Of a DNA stretch of 19,637 bases, positions 1 to 8,150 are shown piece by piece (position 1 is the first letter of the stretch; every line of letters starts with the position of its first letter). The notes below the pieces were generated by a model that worked only from the letters and a program-made list of their open reading frames with translations, was not told the DNA's origin and searched no databases. Source of the stretch: Ruminococcus sp. (lineage in GTDB: Bacteria; Bacillota_A; Clostridia; Oscillospirales; Ruminococcaceae); contig NZ_JAEEMU010000061.1 of NCBI RefSeq assembly GCF_016283395.1, positions 1-19,637 on the forward strand. The letters are read 5' to 3'. The position numbers and the translations under genes were made by a program.

Positions 1-1
1 G

Positions 2-340
2 AAGGAAGTAAGCAAGCTTACTCTCGAAATCGAAAAGCTCGAAAAGTTCCTCGGCGGTATCAAGACAATGAAGAAGCTCCCAGGCGCTTTATTCATCGTT
101 GACCCAAGAAAGGAAAAGATCGCAGTTGCTGAAGCTAAGAAGCTCAACATCCCGATCGTTGCTATCGTTGACACAAACTGTGATCCTGATGAAGTTGACT
201 ACGTTATCCCGGGTAACGACGACGCTATCAGAGCAGTAAAGCTCATCGCTGGTGCAATGGCTGACGCTATCATCGAAGGCAGACAGGGCGAACAGTCAGC
301 TGAAGCTGCAGAAGAAGCAACTGAAGAAGCTGCTGAATAA
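2..340 (+). CDS. rpsB: 30S ribosomal protein S2 (3' part; start lies left of the window)
   Basis: This is the C-terminal 112 residues of ribosomal protein S2, a protein of the small subunit that binds late near the mRNA exit/platform region and helps recruit S1. The open frame enters from the left edge. The visible part holds the family's [15 protein letters not shown] segment, then an alpha/beta stretch ([26 protein letters not shown], seen as two motifs), IRAVKLI, and a Glu/Ala-rich acidic tail that ends in TAA. An ATG at 68 begins inside the conserved core, so it is an internal Met and not the start. Codon use is strongly biased (AAG, GCT, CTC), as expected for a highly expressed gene. tsf follows 116 bases downstream, the usual rpsB-tsf order. 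Identification is secure. Confidence 0.97.
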   Translation, partial: KEVSKLTLEIEKLEKFLGGIKTMKKLPGALFIVDPRKEKIAVAEAKKLNIPIVAIVDTNCDPDEVDYVIPGNDDAIRAVKLIAGAMADAIIEGRQGEQSAEAAEEATEEAAE

Positions 341-363
341 TTCAAGTTTAACATAAAAAATAC

Positions 364-427
364 AAACCCGAATGGCAGTTTAAGTCCTGTAAATATGGAG
401 AATATCTGAAATTCGGGTTTTCTACTG
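364..427 (+). terminator. rpsB-tsf intergenic hairpin, possible attenuator
   Basis: A perfect 10-bp inverted repeat (364-373 AAACCCGAAT with 411-420 ATTCGGGTTT) encloses a 37-nt loop in the rpsB-tsf spacer. The run after it is only TTTTC, so it is a weak or partial terminator or a processing site. It may set the ratio of S2 to EF-Ts. The pairing is seen; the function is inferred. Confidence 0.5.
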
Positions 428-456
428 TAAATATTCATATACTGGAGGTAATAACA

Positions 457-1374
457 ATGGGTAAGGCATCCGTTGCAGAAATTAAAGAACTTATGAGCGC
501 TACAGGCGTTGGTATGATGGACTGTAAGAAGGCTCTTGAAGAAAACGACGGCGACAGAGAAAAGGCTATCGAATTCCTCAGAGAAAAAGGTCTTGCTACA
601 CAGGCTAAGAAGAGCGGCAGAGCTGCTGCTGAAGGCGTTGTTACAGCTATTGTAAACGGCAATGTCGGCGTTCTTGTTGAAGTAAACACAGAAACAGACT
701 TCGCAGCTAACACACCTGATATCAGAGAATTCGTTGCTGCAGTTGCTAATACAATCATCGAAGCTAACCCGGCTGATGTTGATGCTCTCAAGGCATGCAA
801 GCTCAGCGGAAGCGACAAGACAGTTGATGAAGTTCTTACAGAACTCGCTGGTATGAAGATCAGAGAAAACATCGTTATCCGTCGTTTCGTAAGATTCGAA
901 GGCAAGCTCGCTTCATACATCCACAACGGCGGCAGCATCGGTGTTCTTGTTAAGATGGAAACAGAACTCCCTGCAGATGCAGTTGCAGTTATCGGTAAGG
1001 ACGTTGCTATGCAGAGTGCTGCTCTCGGCGCTGCTTACGTAACAAGAGAAAACGTTCCTGCTGACGTAATCGAAAACGAAAGAAAGATCATGAAGATCCA
1101 GATGTCTGAAGATCCTAAGATGGCTAACAAGCCTGATCAGGTTAAGGACAAGATCATCGACGGTAAGGTAGAAAAGTTCTTCAAGGAAAACTGCCTCCTC
1201 GAACAGGCATTCGTTAAGGATGACAAGCTCTCAGTTCAGGGCTATGTTGATGCAGAGGCTAAGAAGCTCGGCGGTTCTATCAAGGTTGTTGACGTTATCC
1301 GTTACGAGCGCGGCGAAGGTGTTGAGAAGAAGGAAGACAACCTCGCTGACGAAGTAGCTAAGATGATCAAGTAA
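457..1374 (+). CDS. tsf: Translation elongation factor Ts
   Basis: EF-Ts is the cytosolic guanine-nucleotide exchange factor that releases GDP from EF-Tu. The 305 residues are a normal full length. The N-terminal UBA-like domain (about residues 1-50) has the signature ELMSATGVGMMDCKKAL followed by an EKAIEFLREKG helix. The core contains the family motif VNTETDFAANTPDIREF near residue 75, and a later segment reads KVEKFFKENCLLEQ. The ATG at 457 is preceded by GGAGGT at a good distance. The gene follows rpsB and is closed by a strong terminator, so the pair is probably cotranscribed. Codon bias is as strong as in rpsB. Nothing is unusual in the protein itself. Confidence 0.98.
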   Translation: MGKASVAEIKELMSATGVGMMDCKKALEENDGDREKAIEFLREKGLATQAKKSGRAAAEGVVTAIVNGNVGVLVEVNTETDFAANTPDIREFVAAVANTIIEANPADVDALKACKLSGSDKTVDEVLTELAGMKIRENIVIRRFVRFEGKLASYIHNGGSIGVLVKMETELPADAVAVIGKDVAMQSAALGAAYVTRENVPADVIENERKIMKIQMSEDPKMANKPDQVKDKIIDGKVEKFFKENCLLEQAFVKDDKLSVQGYVDAEAKKLGGSIKVVDVIRYERGEGVEKKEDNLADEVAKMIK

Positions 1375-1391
1375 TTATAAGTACAAACATA

Positions 1392-1427
1392 AGCGGCAGT
1401 TCCTATATAAGGCTGCCGCTTTTTTTA
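1392..1427 (+). terminator. Rho-independent terminator after tsf
   Basis: AGCGGCAG (1392-1399) pairs with CTGCCGCT (1413-1420) and is followed directly by seven T residues. It closes the rpsB-tsf transcript. Only 16 bases separate it from the next coding start, so the next gene has no room for its own promoter downstream of the hairpin. Confidence 0.92.
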
Positions 1428-1443
1428 TTAAAGGGTGGTTATG

Positions 1444-2133
1444 ATGAAGAAAAGTTTTATATATAAGGTTATGGCAGTCGTTTTTGGAATTGCTATCGTT
1501 GTTCTTGGCATGAAAGATGTAAAAATGTACCTTAGCGGTAAGGTGCTCGATCTTAACACAGCTACAAGGGACGATTTCAAAAAGGAATGTATCGTTGAAG
1601 GCGATATAAACTACGTTGTCGGCTCTTTTGCAGTATATGAGGAGAAGGACAAGACACTCGGAATTACAACAAGTAAGCGCGAGACAAACTATTACATAGT
1701 TGAAAACCTTTCAATGGACTATCTGAAAAATCTCTTTTCAGAAGACGATGTTGCAGAACCGGATAATTACTTTGCTTATGTAGTTTCAGCAGGCTCAGAT
1801 GATATGAAGGCTGAACTTGACGCTAACGCTAATGGTTGGATCAAATATCTTGACGGCAAGACTGATAAAATGCCTGAGCCTGTTCATTTTGAAGGAAAGC
1901 TCTGGAGCGAGCCCACAGAGAAAAAATATGCCAATTATAAAAAGCAGGCTCTTGATGAATGGGGCTTTGATGAAACGGAATTGGCTGACCTCAAGGCAAT
2001 GGACAGCCGTCCGGGAAAATCATCTATACTTGTAGTTGTTCTCGGTGCTGTATTGGCTCTGGGTGGACTTGCTTTCCTTATTGTTCCTCTTATTTTGGGC
2101 AGAACTAAGAAAAGTGACATTGAGTACTACTAA
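1444..2133 (+). CDS. Unrecognised membrane-anchored protein with two terminal TM segments
   Basis: I do not recognise a family. From the ATG at 1444 the product is 229 residues. A basic N-terminus (MKKSFIYK) leads into one hydrophobic helix (about residues 8-22), then a soluble, acidic, mixed alpha/beta region of about 160 residues with several Tyr and Trp, then a second hydrophobic helix (about 197-221, SSILVVVLGAVLALGG onward) ending in basic RTKKSDIEYY. The likely topology has both ends in the cytoplasm and the middle domain outside. In-frame starts at 1435 (GTG) and 1441 (ATG) are possible, but the Shine-Dalgarno-like GGGTGG at 1433-1438 is correctly spaced only for 1444. It sits just after the tsf terminator and ends in its own terminator. 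Transcription probably relies on readthrough or on a promoter inside the tsf 3' end. Confidence 0.8.
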   Translation: MKKSFIYKVMAVVFGIAIVVLGMKDVKMYLSGKVLDLNTATRDDFKKECIVEGDINYVVGSFAVYEEKDKTLGITTSKRETNYYIVENLSMDYLKNLFSEDDVAEPDNYFAYVVSAGSDDMKAELDANANGWIKYLDGKTDKMPEPVHFEGKLWSEPTEKKYANYKKQALDEWGFDETELADLKAMDSRPGKSSILVVVLGAVLALGGLAFLIVPLILGRTKKSDIEYY

Positions 2134-2166
2134 TAAATATAAAACTGCCTGCAATGGTTAAATTGA

Positions 2167-2200
2167 AAAAATCCCGAAAATATTTTTTTCGGGATTTTTT
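2167..2200 (+). terminator. Rho-independent terminator
   Basis: AAAAATCCCGAAAA (from 2167) pairs with the TTTTTTTCGGGATTTTTT arm ending at 2200; a T run closes the element. Because A and T runs flank both sides it could also work on the minus strand. It separates the two-TM protein from the MoxR unit. Confidence 0.85.
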
Positions 2201-2373
2201 ATATACTTTTGCAGACCGATTATTATTAGCAACACTTCAAGCAGCCTGTTCTGTTGCTGATACCGCCTGATACAGGAAATTCGGGAACAAAAATATATAT
2301 TTTCCCACATATGTTAGTGTGAGTTATTGTAAGATGTTACAATAATACAGTTCTTTTTTCGTATGGTTTTCCC

Positions 2374-2402
2374 TTGCAGTAATTTGTGAAATATGTTATA
2401 AT
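2374..2402 (+). promoter_or_regulatory. SigA-type extended -10 promoter for the MoxR unit
   Basis: TGtTATAAT is present with a perfect TATAAT at 2397-2402 and the extended TG at 2394-2395. A weak -35 (TTGCAG, 2374-2379) lies at 17-bp spacing. The 311-base stretch 2134-2444 otherwise holds only the preceding terminator. The promoter is 42 bases before the moxR ATG. Confidence 0.72.
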
Positions 2403-2444
2403 AGTTTTAATTGGATAATATTCAAGATTATGAGGTAAGAATTT

Positions 2445-3380
2445 ATGAATAGTAATGTCAGCAGACTTGCAGGCTCCGTCGGAAAAGTTATCGTTGGAAA
2501 GCAGCAGACGGTTGTTAAGCTTATAGCCGCACTTCTTTGCGAAGGTCATGTACTTCTCGAAGATGTACCTGGTGTAGGAAAGACTCAGCTCATAACTGCA
2601 CTTTCACGTTCTATAGGCGGTAAGTTCAACCGTATACAGCTTACACCTGACGTAATGCCTTCTGATATAGCAGGCTTTACAATGCTTGATTCAAATAAGG
2701 GGGAATTCGTTTACCGCGATGGTGCAGTAATGTGTAATTTTCTTCTGGCTGATGAGATAAACCGAGCTTCGCCAAAGGTTCAGTCCGCACTTCTTGAAGC
2801 AATGGAAGAGCGTCAGATAAGCCTTGACGGAGTTACACATAAGCTTCCGCGTCCGTTCCTTGTAATGGCAACGCAGAACCCTGTTGAAACATATGGTACT
2901 TTCCACCTTCCCGAGGCTCAGATGGACAGATTTTTCATGAAGCTGTCTATGGGCTATCCTTCAATGGAAGAAGAATTTGAAGTGCTCGGAAGGACGGAAA
3001 ACTATAATCCTATCGCAAATATCACCGAACCTGTAATGACTGTTGAGGATATTGCAGCAATGCAGGAAGCAGTCAAACGTGTCAGAGTTTCCGACGGTGT
3101 TAAGCAGTACATCATAAATATCGTTTCATCGACTCGTCAGGACAGAAATACTGTTCTTGGCATCAGTCCGAGAGGAAGTATCGCACTTTTCAAAGCAGCA
3201 AAGGCTTTTGCCTATATCTTTGACCGCGATTATGTAACTCCCGACGATGTAAAATGTACAGCCGTATCCGTACTTGCTCACAGAATAATCCTCTCTCCTC
3301 AGGGAAAGACGACATTCGGCACAGGTGAGGCATATATCGAAAACGTTATCAGGAACTGTCCTGTTCCTTCAATGAGCTAA
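2445..3380 (+). CDS. MoxR-family AAA+ ATPase
   Basis: This is a cytosolic AAA+ ATPase of the MoxR group, whose members act as chaperones that mature or activate partner proteins, often those encoded beside them. The 311 residues match the usual length. Visible motifs: Walker A GVGKT (43-47) after LLEDVP; Walker B LLADEINRASP with D103/E104; sensor 1 ATQNP (142-146); the arginine-finger segment PEAQMDRF (156-163); and sensor 2 SPRG with R243, leading into the C-terminal lid domain. The ATG at 2445 follows GAGGT at suitable spacing. The TAATG at its end overlaps the start of the DUF58 gene by one base, so translation is coupled. MoxR next to a DUF58 protein and a transglutaminase-like membrane protein is a widely conserved triad. 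Its client in this genome is unknown. Confidence 0.95.
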   Translation: MNSNVSRLAGSVGKVIVGKQQTVVKLIAALLCEGHVLLEDVPGVGKTQLITALSRSIGGKFNRIQLTPDVMPSDIAGFTMLDSNKGEFVYRDGAVMCNFLLADEINRASPKVQSALLEAMEERQISLDGVTHKLPRPFLVMATQNPVETYGTFHLPEAQMDRFFMKLSMGYPSMEEEFEVLGRTENYNPIANITEPVMTVEDIAAMQEAVKRVRVSDGVKQYIINIVSSTRQDRNTVLGISPRGSIALFKAAKAFAYIFDRDYVTPDDVKCTAVSVLAHRIILSPQGKTTFGTGEAYIENVIRNCPVPSMS

Positions 3381-4552
3381 TGGTTAAACATATAAAAAGC
3401 ATTGTAAGTGTTATTGCTGTTGCTTTTCTTGTATACATTTTCACTTTCTATGTTGACGGTGAAATGGGCATCATATTGCTGGCTTTTGTTGTATTTGCAC
3501 CGCTTGTATCTCTGTTTTTTGCTCTTTATGCGCAGAAAAGAGTCAAGGTCTCATTTGACTGTGATGCATATGTACTTAAAGGCAGCTATCTCGAAGTAAC
3601 AGTTACTGTCAGAAAAACAGGTGGTTTTCCACTTGCAATTCTTGAGATCTGTCCCTATGCAAGCGAAACATTCGCGCAGAATGTAAAAATACGCAAGCTT
3701 ACGATGTTTAATGAAGAAAAGCGAACTTTTACCTTCAGGCTTGACGCTGTTGTGGGCGGAAACGGTGAGGTAGGCATATACGCTGTATACTCCTGCGGAT
3801 TTCTTGGATTTATGAGATTTCCCATGAAGGCGAAGCTGCCTGATCCTGCTTCTGTAGGTGTTATTCCGTCGCTGCCTGACATCAAATCGTCGTCTGAACT
3901 TTTCCGTTCTATCGCTGATACTGTACTTACAAGCGATGAGGAAGAGGAAAATGATACAGCTATGCTCTTCTCTGCAAATACTACACCGGGATATGAGCAT
4001 CGTGAATACGTGCTCGGCGATCCTATGAAGCGAATAAACTGGAAGCTTTCTTCCAAAAAGGCAAAGCTTATGGTAAGACTTGATGAGGCTGTGGCTTCGG
4101 TGCAGCCTGTTATAGTACTTGACCTCTTCCGCAGAAGCAGTGTTCCTGCGGAGAATGCAGTAAGGGGAGAGGAACAGCTCCTTCGTGCTGTGTTCGGGCT
4201 TCTCTTTTTGCTTGTAAAGCAGGGTATTGCATGTAATTTCATATATCGTGACGCATCAGGAAAATCTGTTATGGAAAGCGTTGATAATCCCGATTATCCT
4301 AATCAGCTCCTTCTGAAAGTGCTTTCAATAAGGGTCATACCCGATAAAAGAGTTGATATTTCGGAGGTCGGTTCATCTGTATGTTCGTGTGTTATTGCGA
4401 CTACAGATGCCGGTGCAGGTTTTTCGGCTGTGACCGATAAGTTGGAGAATAAAGAAAATGTAAGTTTGATCGGTCTGTCCGTAGCGTCTGCGAATTCCAC
4501 ATCGCTGCCGCTGTGGTACCTGGACGAAGAAAACAACTTTAAAATGGTATAA
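3380..4552 (+). CDS. DUF58 domain-containing membrane protein
   Basis: The product is 390 residues. Two adjacent hydrophobic helices (about 7-24 and 28-50) anchor it in the membrane, and a cytoplasmic or surface beta-rich stretch follows. The DUF58 signature, EYVLGDPMKRINWKLSSKK (about 209-227, with G213-D214 and N220-W221-K222), is followed by a von Willebrand A-like alpha/beta fold (VQPVIVLDLF and onward). DUF58 proteins are the constant partners of MoxR ATPases. Their biochemical role is not established; MoxR is thought to act on the vWA-like part. The start overlaps the moxR stop by one base and the next gene begins two bases after its stop, so all three are clearly one transcription and translation unit. 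The family call is secure and the function is open. Confidence 0.93.
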   Translation: MVKHIKSIVSVIAVAFLVYIFTFYVDGEMGIILLAFVVFAPLVSLFFALYAQKRVKVSFDCDAYVLKGSYLEVTVTVRKTGGFPLAILEICPYASETFAQNVKIRKLTMFNEEKRTFTFRLDAVVGGNGEVGIYAVYSCGFLGFMRFPMKAKLPDPASVGVIPSLPDIKSSSELFRSIADTVLTSDEEEENDTAMLFSANTTPGYEHREYVLGDPMKRINWKLSSKKAKLMVRLDEAVASVQPVIVLDLFRRSSVPAENAVRGEEQLLRAVFGLLFLLVKQGIACNFIYRDASGKSVMESVDNPDYPNQLLLKVLSIRVIPDKRVDISEVGSSVCSCVIATTDAGAGFSAVTDKLENKENVSLIGLSVASANSTSLPLWYLDEENNFKMV

Positions 4553-4554
4553 AT

Positions 4555-6864
4555 ATGAATGAAATCAAAAAGACAAAATCCGGTCTTAGATCATTTCTGC
4601 TGAGAACTCTTCTTGATCCTGTTCTTTGGTATACTGTATTTATTATGGTATCACTGATGTTCCATTACCGTGATCGTGTAAAGGAGGACAGTCAGGGATA
4701 TTTCTTTGCTGCAAAATGGGGAGTTGCTGCATATATAGTCGGCTGGCTGTTGTTCAGGATATTTGACTATATGCAGAAACACCATATTATCGGCTTTGGT
4801 ATATATGGAGCTCTTATGGCGTTATTCGGCTTCGGTGTCCGCACATCTATTGATAAGGGTGCTGAAGAATATCCGATCTCGTGGCTGCTTTGGTTCCTTA
4901 CACCTCAGGATTCGGTAGAATACAACAGCTGGTATACCCTCGGATTTTTCATTCTTTTCTTCCTGTTCATGGCTTCGGTAATATATTATTTCACTCATGT
5001 GAGATACAGGATATTTATGAATTTCCTGATTTTTATTATACCGTTTGCTATATACGGTAAGGAATATGAGAAAATGCCGACATTGTTCATAATCTTTCTT
5101 GCAGTCGGATATATACTCCTCATGGTGTATTACAGGCAGCTGAAAGATTCTGAAACAACAGAATTCGTTGGCAGAAAACGCTCATGGAAGGTCATTGCTG
5201 CATATGCTATGGCATTTGCATCTTTAGCGGCGATCTGTCCCAAGCCTAAGATAACAGCTAACAGAACTTACCTCGAAACACTTATCAACGCAGATAAGCT
5301 GACTGACAGGCTCGATGCTATGCTGAATGTTTTCAGAAACACATCTTCTGGACAACAGTTCAGATCAAGTCAGGTCTGGGGAGTATATAACGCTGTAGCT
5401 GACGGACCTCTTCGTTTGAAAACGGAGACATTTACAACATATAGTTTTGAAAAAGATGAATGGCACACCGAACTGGTGGACCGTTCCTACAGTGACAATA
5501 CGGAAGGTTCTCCAATTGATATAGGTTCAAGAATGGGACTGGCTGATGCTTTCCTTGAAGCTGCAAGGCTTGACAGTTCTTTTGCCGATAAATACGGTCT
5601 TGAAGAATATGTTGAAAAGGGGCTTAATGTTCCCGAGCTTAAACACGCAAAGTTTTACAGTATGGCTGGCATCATAGGTGCTTCAAAGGGCGGAGATACC
5701 GCTCCTGTTCCTCAGTTTGCTGTTAAGATGACTGAATGTACACGAAAAGGATTTATAGGCAGACTGCGCGGCGGAGTTATCGACGCAGGAAATAATAAGT
5801 CGTTTTCATCTACAGAACGTTTTGAGTTTGACTATAGCGAAGATACTTTTTTTGAGAGTTCTTACAATCGTGATTTTATAGCGCAGATAAACAGATCGGA
5901 TTACGAAACGCTTCTCAATGATACAAAGGATATACTTGAAAGATATTCTCAGGAAGACTTTCCTGAGAAAAGTGAAGAATTCGATCAGATATACAAGTAT
6001 TTCTCATCTGAATATGTGGTATATGAGGAATACCGTATAGCTCTCCTCGATTACAGCAACAATCAGCGTATAAAGGAGCTTGCGGAACAGATAACCGCAG
6101 GATGCGAAACAGAGTATGAAAAGGCATTCAGACTTGAACAGTATTTTTATAACAATGATTATATATATGATCTCGGTTATAAAAAGAAAAAAGGCGAAAA
6201 TGCCGAGAACTTCCTCTTCGATACTCATACAGGCGTATGCTATGAATATGCGACAGCAATGGTACTTCTCGCAAGAGCGGCAGGTATACCTGCAAGGTAC
6301 TGCGAAGGATACAATATGACAAATCGTGAAAGCGATCTTACATTTGCGGACGCGAATTATTATGTAACAACGCAGGACGCTCACGGTTTCCCTGAGCTTT
6401 ACATCAAGGGATATGGTTGGGTAAGCTTTGAGCCGACTATTACTGATGAGGTAATAACAACCAAAGACGGTTCAGCTACAGAGATGCTTTCGAGAGCAGG
6501 TCTTGTGATCCTTTTGATAGGATTGCTTGCAGTTCTGTTCCTGTTTGTATATCCTTGGCTGACACATAAAATATTCGTTTTCAGGAGTAAAAAGCGATCA
6601 CCGAAGGAACTTGTAATGGCTGTAATGCACAGGATATGCAAGGTCTACGATATCGAAGACGTCAATACATCAAAGGAGGTCTGCGGTCTCGTACATGAGG
6701 CAACAGGCGTTGATATCGAAGAGACCGCAACGTTATTCGACAAATCCGTTTACGGTGAAAAGCCGATAAATGAAAACGAAAAACAAAGAGCTCTGGAGGA
6801 TTACATAAGGGCGTATGAAGCTTTCAGAGAATCAAGAAAAAGGAAGGGCATAACAAACCGATAG
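4555..6864 (+). CDS. Polytopic transglutaminase-like (TgpA-type) membrane protein
   Basis: This is a 769-residue membrane protein. About seven hydrophobic segments fill residues 18-228. A long hydrophilic, presumably extracytoplasmic region (about 230-640) contains the transglutaminase-like core, then one more membrane helix (about 646-668) and a cytoplasmic helical tail of roughly 100 residues that begins with SKKRSPKELV. The core shows the papain-type triad order: C562 in THTGVCYEYA, H610 in DAHGFPELYI, and an acidic residue, E626, in WVSFEPT. All three are intact, so catalysis (cross-linking, proteolysis or amide hydrolysis) is possible. The architecture resembles TgpA/DUF3488-type proteins found beside MoxR and DUF58. 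There is no clear Shine-Dalgarno before 4555; the two-base gap from the DUF58 stop suggests coupled translation. Substrate is unknown. Confidence 0.92.
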   Translation: MNEIKKTKSGLRSFLLRTLLDPVLWYTVFIMVSLMFHYRDRVKEDSQGYFFAAKWGVAAYIVGWLLFRIFDYMQKHHIIGFGIYGALMALFGFGVRTSIDKGAEEYPISWLLWFLTPQDSVEYNSWYTLGFFILFFLFMASVIYYFTHVRYRIFMNFLIFIIPFAIYGKEYEKMPTLFIIFLAVGYILLMVYYRQLKDSETTEFVGRKRSWKVIAAYAMAFASLAAICPKPKITANRTYLETLINADKLTDRLDAMLNVFRNTSSGQQFRSSQVWGVYNAVADGPLRLKTETFTTYSFEKDEWHTELVDRSYSDNTEGSPIDIGSRMGLADAFLEAARLDSSFADKYGLEEYVEKGLNVPELKHAKFYSMAGIIGASKGGDTAPVPQFAVKMTECTRKGFIGRLRGGVIDAGNNKSFSSTERFEFDYSEDTFFESSYNRDFIAQINRSDYETLLNDTKDILERYSQEDFPEKSEEFDQIYKYFSSEYVVYEEYRIALLDYSNNQRIKELAEQITAGCETEYEKAFRLEQYFYNNDYIYDLGYKKKKGENAENFLFDTHTGVCYEYATAMVLLARAAGIPARYCEGYNMTNRESDLTFADANYYVTTQDAHGFPELYIKGYGWVSFEPTITDEVITTKDGSATEMLSRAGLVILLIGLLAVLFLFVYPWLTHKIFVFRSKKRSPKELVMAVMHRICKVYDIEDVNTSKEVCGLVHEATGVDIEETATLFDKSVYGEKPINENEKQRALEDYIRAYEAFRESRKRKGITNR

Positions 6865-6884
6865 TCTGAAACGGAGGTTATATT

Positions 6885-8135
6885 ATGCAAAAGGCAAAAG
6901 AAACAGGAATACGATGTCTCCTGCTTGCACTTCTTATGGTGATAGGAGTGTTTGCAGGTGTGTTCACCCCACGCAGATATGCCTTGGCGGCAGAAGATTT
7001 CCGTACTTGGCGTCAGCTTGATGAACGCTGGGGGGATACTGCTATGGGCGGTACGACTGTGCGCAAGTCAGGCTGTTATATCACTTCGATCGCTATGGCA
7101 GCTGTAGCTTCGGGAGCTCGTGATACCAAAGACTTTGACCCTGGCGTATTCGCCAAGAAACTCAATGATATGGGAGCTTTCAGCAGCGGAGGTGCGCTTA
7201 TAGCTTGGGCATCGGTGAATAAGGCTGTTCCTGAGATAAGTATTGCAACTGCTAATCTTTACTTCAAATCTTCAGATCAGAAGGGTAAAGCAGCTGAAAT
7301 GAAGGAATATCTTGATAAAGGTTTGTATGTCATATGTAATGTAGGCGGACATTGGGTATACGTTGACGGCATCATAGGCGATGACGTTTATATGGCTGAT
7401 CCTGCAAAGGACGATATCCTTATGTTTAAAGCCTACAACAACGCAAGTATTACCTGTTTTCAGGCGTTGAAAGGTAAAAATCCGTACAGCGGTTTTACTC
7501 CGCTGACGATAAAGGAAGAAGTGTCCGAAACTTCTTCGACAACTTCACTTTCAAGCACAACAACTACTGCAACTTCCACTATAACAACAGCTAAAGCTGC
7601 CTCTGATTCTTCAAGCAAGACAACGACTGTAACAAAGGCGGCTGTAACTTCAAAGGCAACATCTGTTTCTGCTGTAAAAAATACAGCAGCTGTAAGTACT
7701 TCAAAGGCTGCACCAAAAGAATATCTGGCAGGCGAGTATTACTGCACAGCTAATGAAAAAGTTGATGTATTTGCGGATATGAAAGATCAAAAGACTTCAA
7801 TAGCTGCTCTTGAGTACGGAAATATCGTAAACGTTGTCAGCGTCAACGGAAGCTACGGAGAAGTTAAGATAGGCGGAAAAAAAGGCTGGATAGACCTCTC
7901 GAAGCTTGAATACGCAGGTTCAGCTCAGAAGCTTGAAGCGGGTGATATAAACAGTGACGGCTCGGCAGATAAATACGATCTCGCACTTGTAAACGAATAT
8001 ATCACAAAGAGTGAAAAACTTCCCGAGGGAGTTTCTGTACTTACAAGTTGGGAAGTAAAAGCTGCTGATCTCAGTGGTGACGGAGTAATAAATAATACAG
8101 ATGTGCTGTTATATCTCATGCGCATCTGCAATTAA
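6885..8135 (+). CDS. Secreted C39-like papain-fold protein with SH3 and dockerin domains
   Basis: This 416-residue protein has a signal peptide (hydrophobic 11-27, likely cleavage after ALA at about 35). A C39/papain-like domain covers about 38-205: the QLDERWGD motif, C64 in SGCYITSIAMA, H156 in GGHWVYVDG, and D172 in MADPAKD complete a plausible triad. A Ser/Thr/Ala/Lys-rich linker (about 214-278) leads to an SH3-like module (about 284-343, YGNIVNVVSVNGSYGEVKI) and a C-terminal dockerin (about 352-416) with two calcium-loop segments, GDINSDGSADKYDL and ADLSGDGVINNTDVL. Dockerins bind cohesins, so the protein should be held on a scaffoldin or surface protein. Its GGAGGT site lies 20 bases after the transglutaminase-like gene, in the same transcript. 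It may be a peptidase or a bound, non-proteolytic papain-fold protein; the substrate is unknown. Confidence 0.88.
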   Translation: MQKAKETGIRCLLLALLMVIGVFAGVFTPRRYALAAEDFRTWRQLDERWGDTAMGGTTVRKSGCYITSIAMAAVASGARDTKDFDPGVFAKKLNDMGAFSSGGALIAWASVNKAVPEISIATANLYFKSSDQKGKAAEMKEYLDKGLYVICNVGGHWVYVDGIIGDDVYMADPAKDDILMFKAYNNASITCFQALKGKNPYSGFTPLTIKEEVSETSSTTSLSSTTTTATSTITTAKAASDSSSKTTTVTKAAVTSKATSVSAVKNTAAVSTSKAAPKEYLAGEYYCTANEKVDVFADMKDQKTSIAALEYGNIVNVVSVNGSYGEVKIGGKKGWIDLSKLEYAGSAQKLEAGDINSDGSADKYDLALVNEYITKSEKLPEGVSVLTSWEVKAADLSGDGVINNTDVLLYLMRICN

Positions 8136-8150
8136 GGAGAAATATAATTA

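Noticed and set aside
435..938. Minus-strand open frame of 167 codons over tsf
   Set aside because: It lies wholly antisense to EF-Ts in a region of strong codon bias. Its composition is Ser/Leu-rich shadow-like, with no start signals.
7530..7720. Thr/Ser/Ala codon repeats as a possible tandem repeat or CRISPR-like array
   Set aside because: The periodicity is that of a low-complexity interdomain linker in a secreted protein. No conserved repeat with unique spacers is present, and no CRISPR array is seen anywhere in the window.
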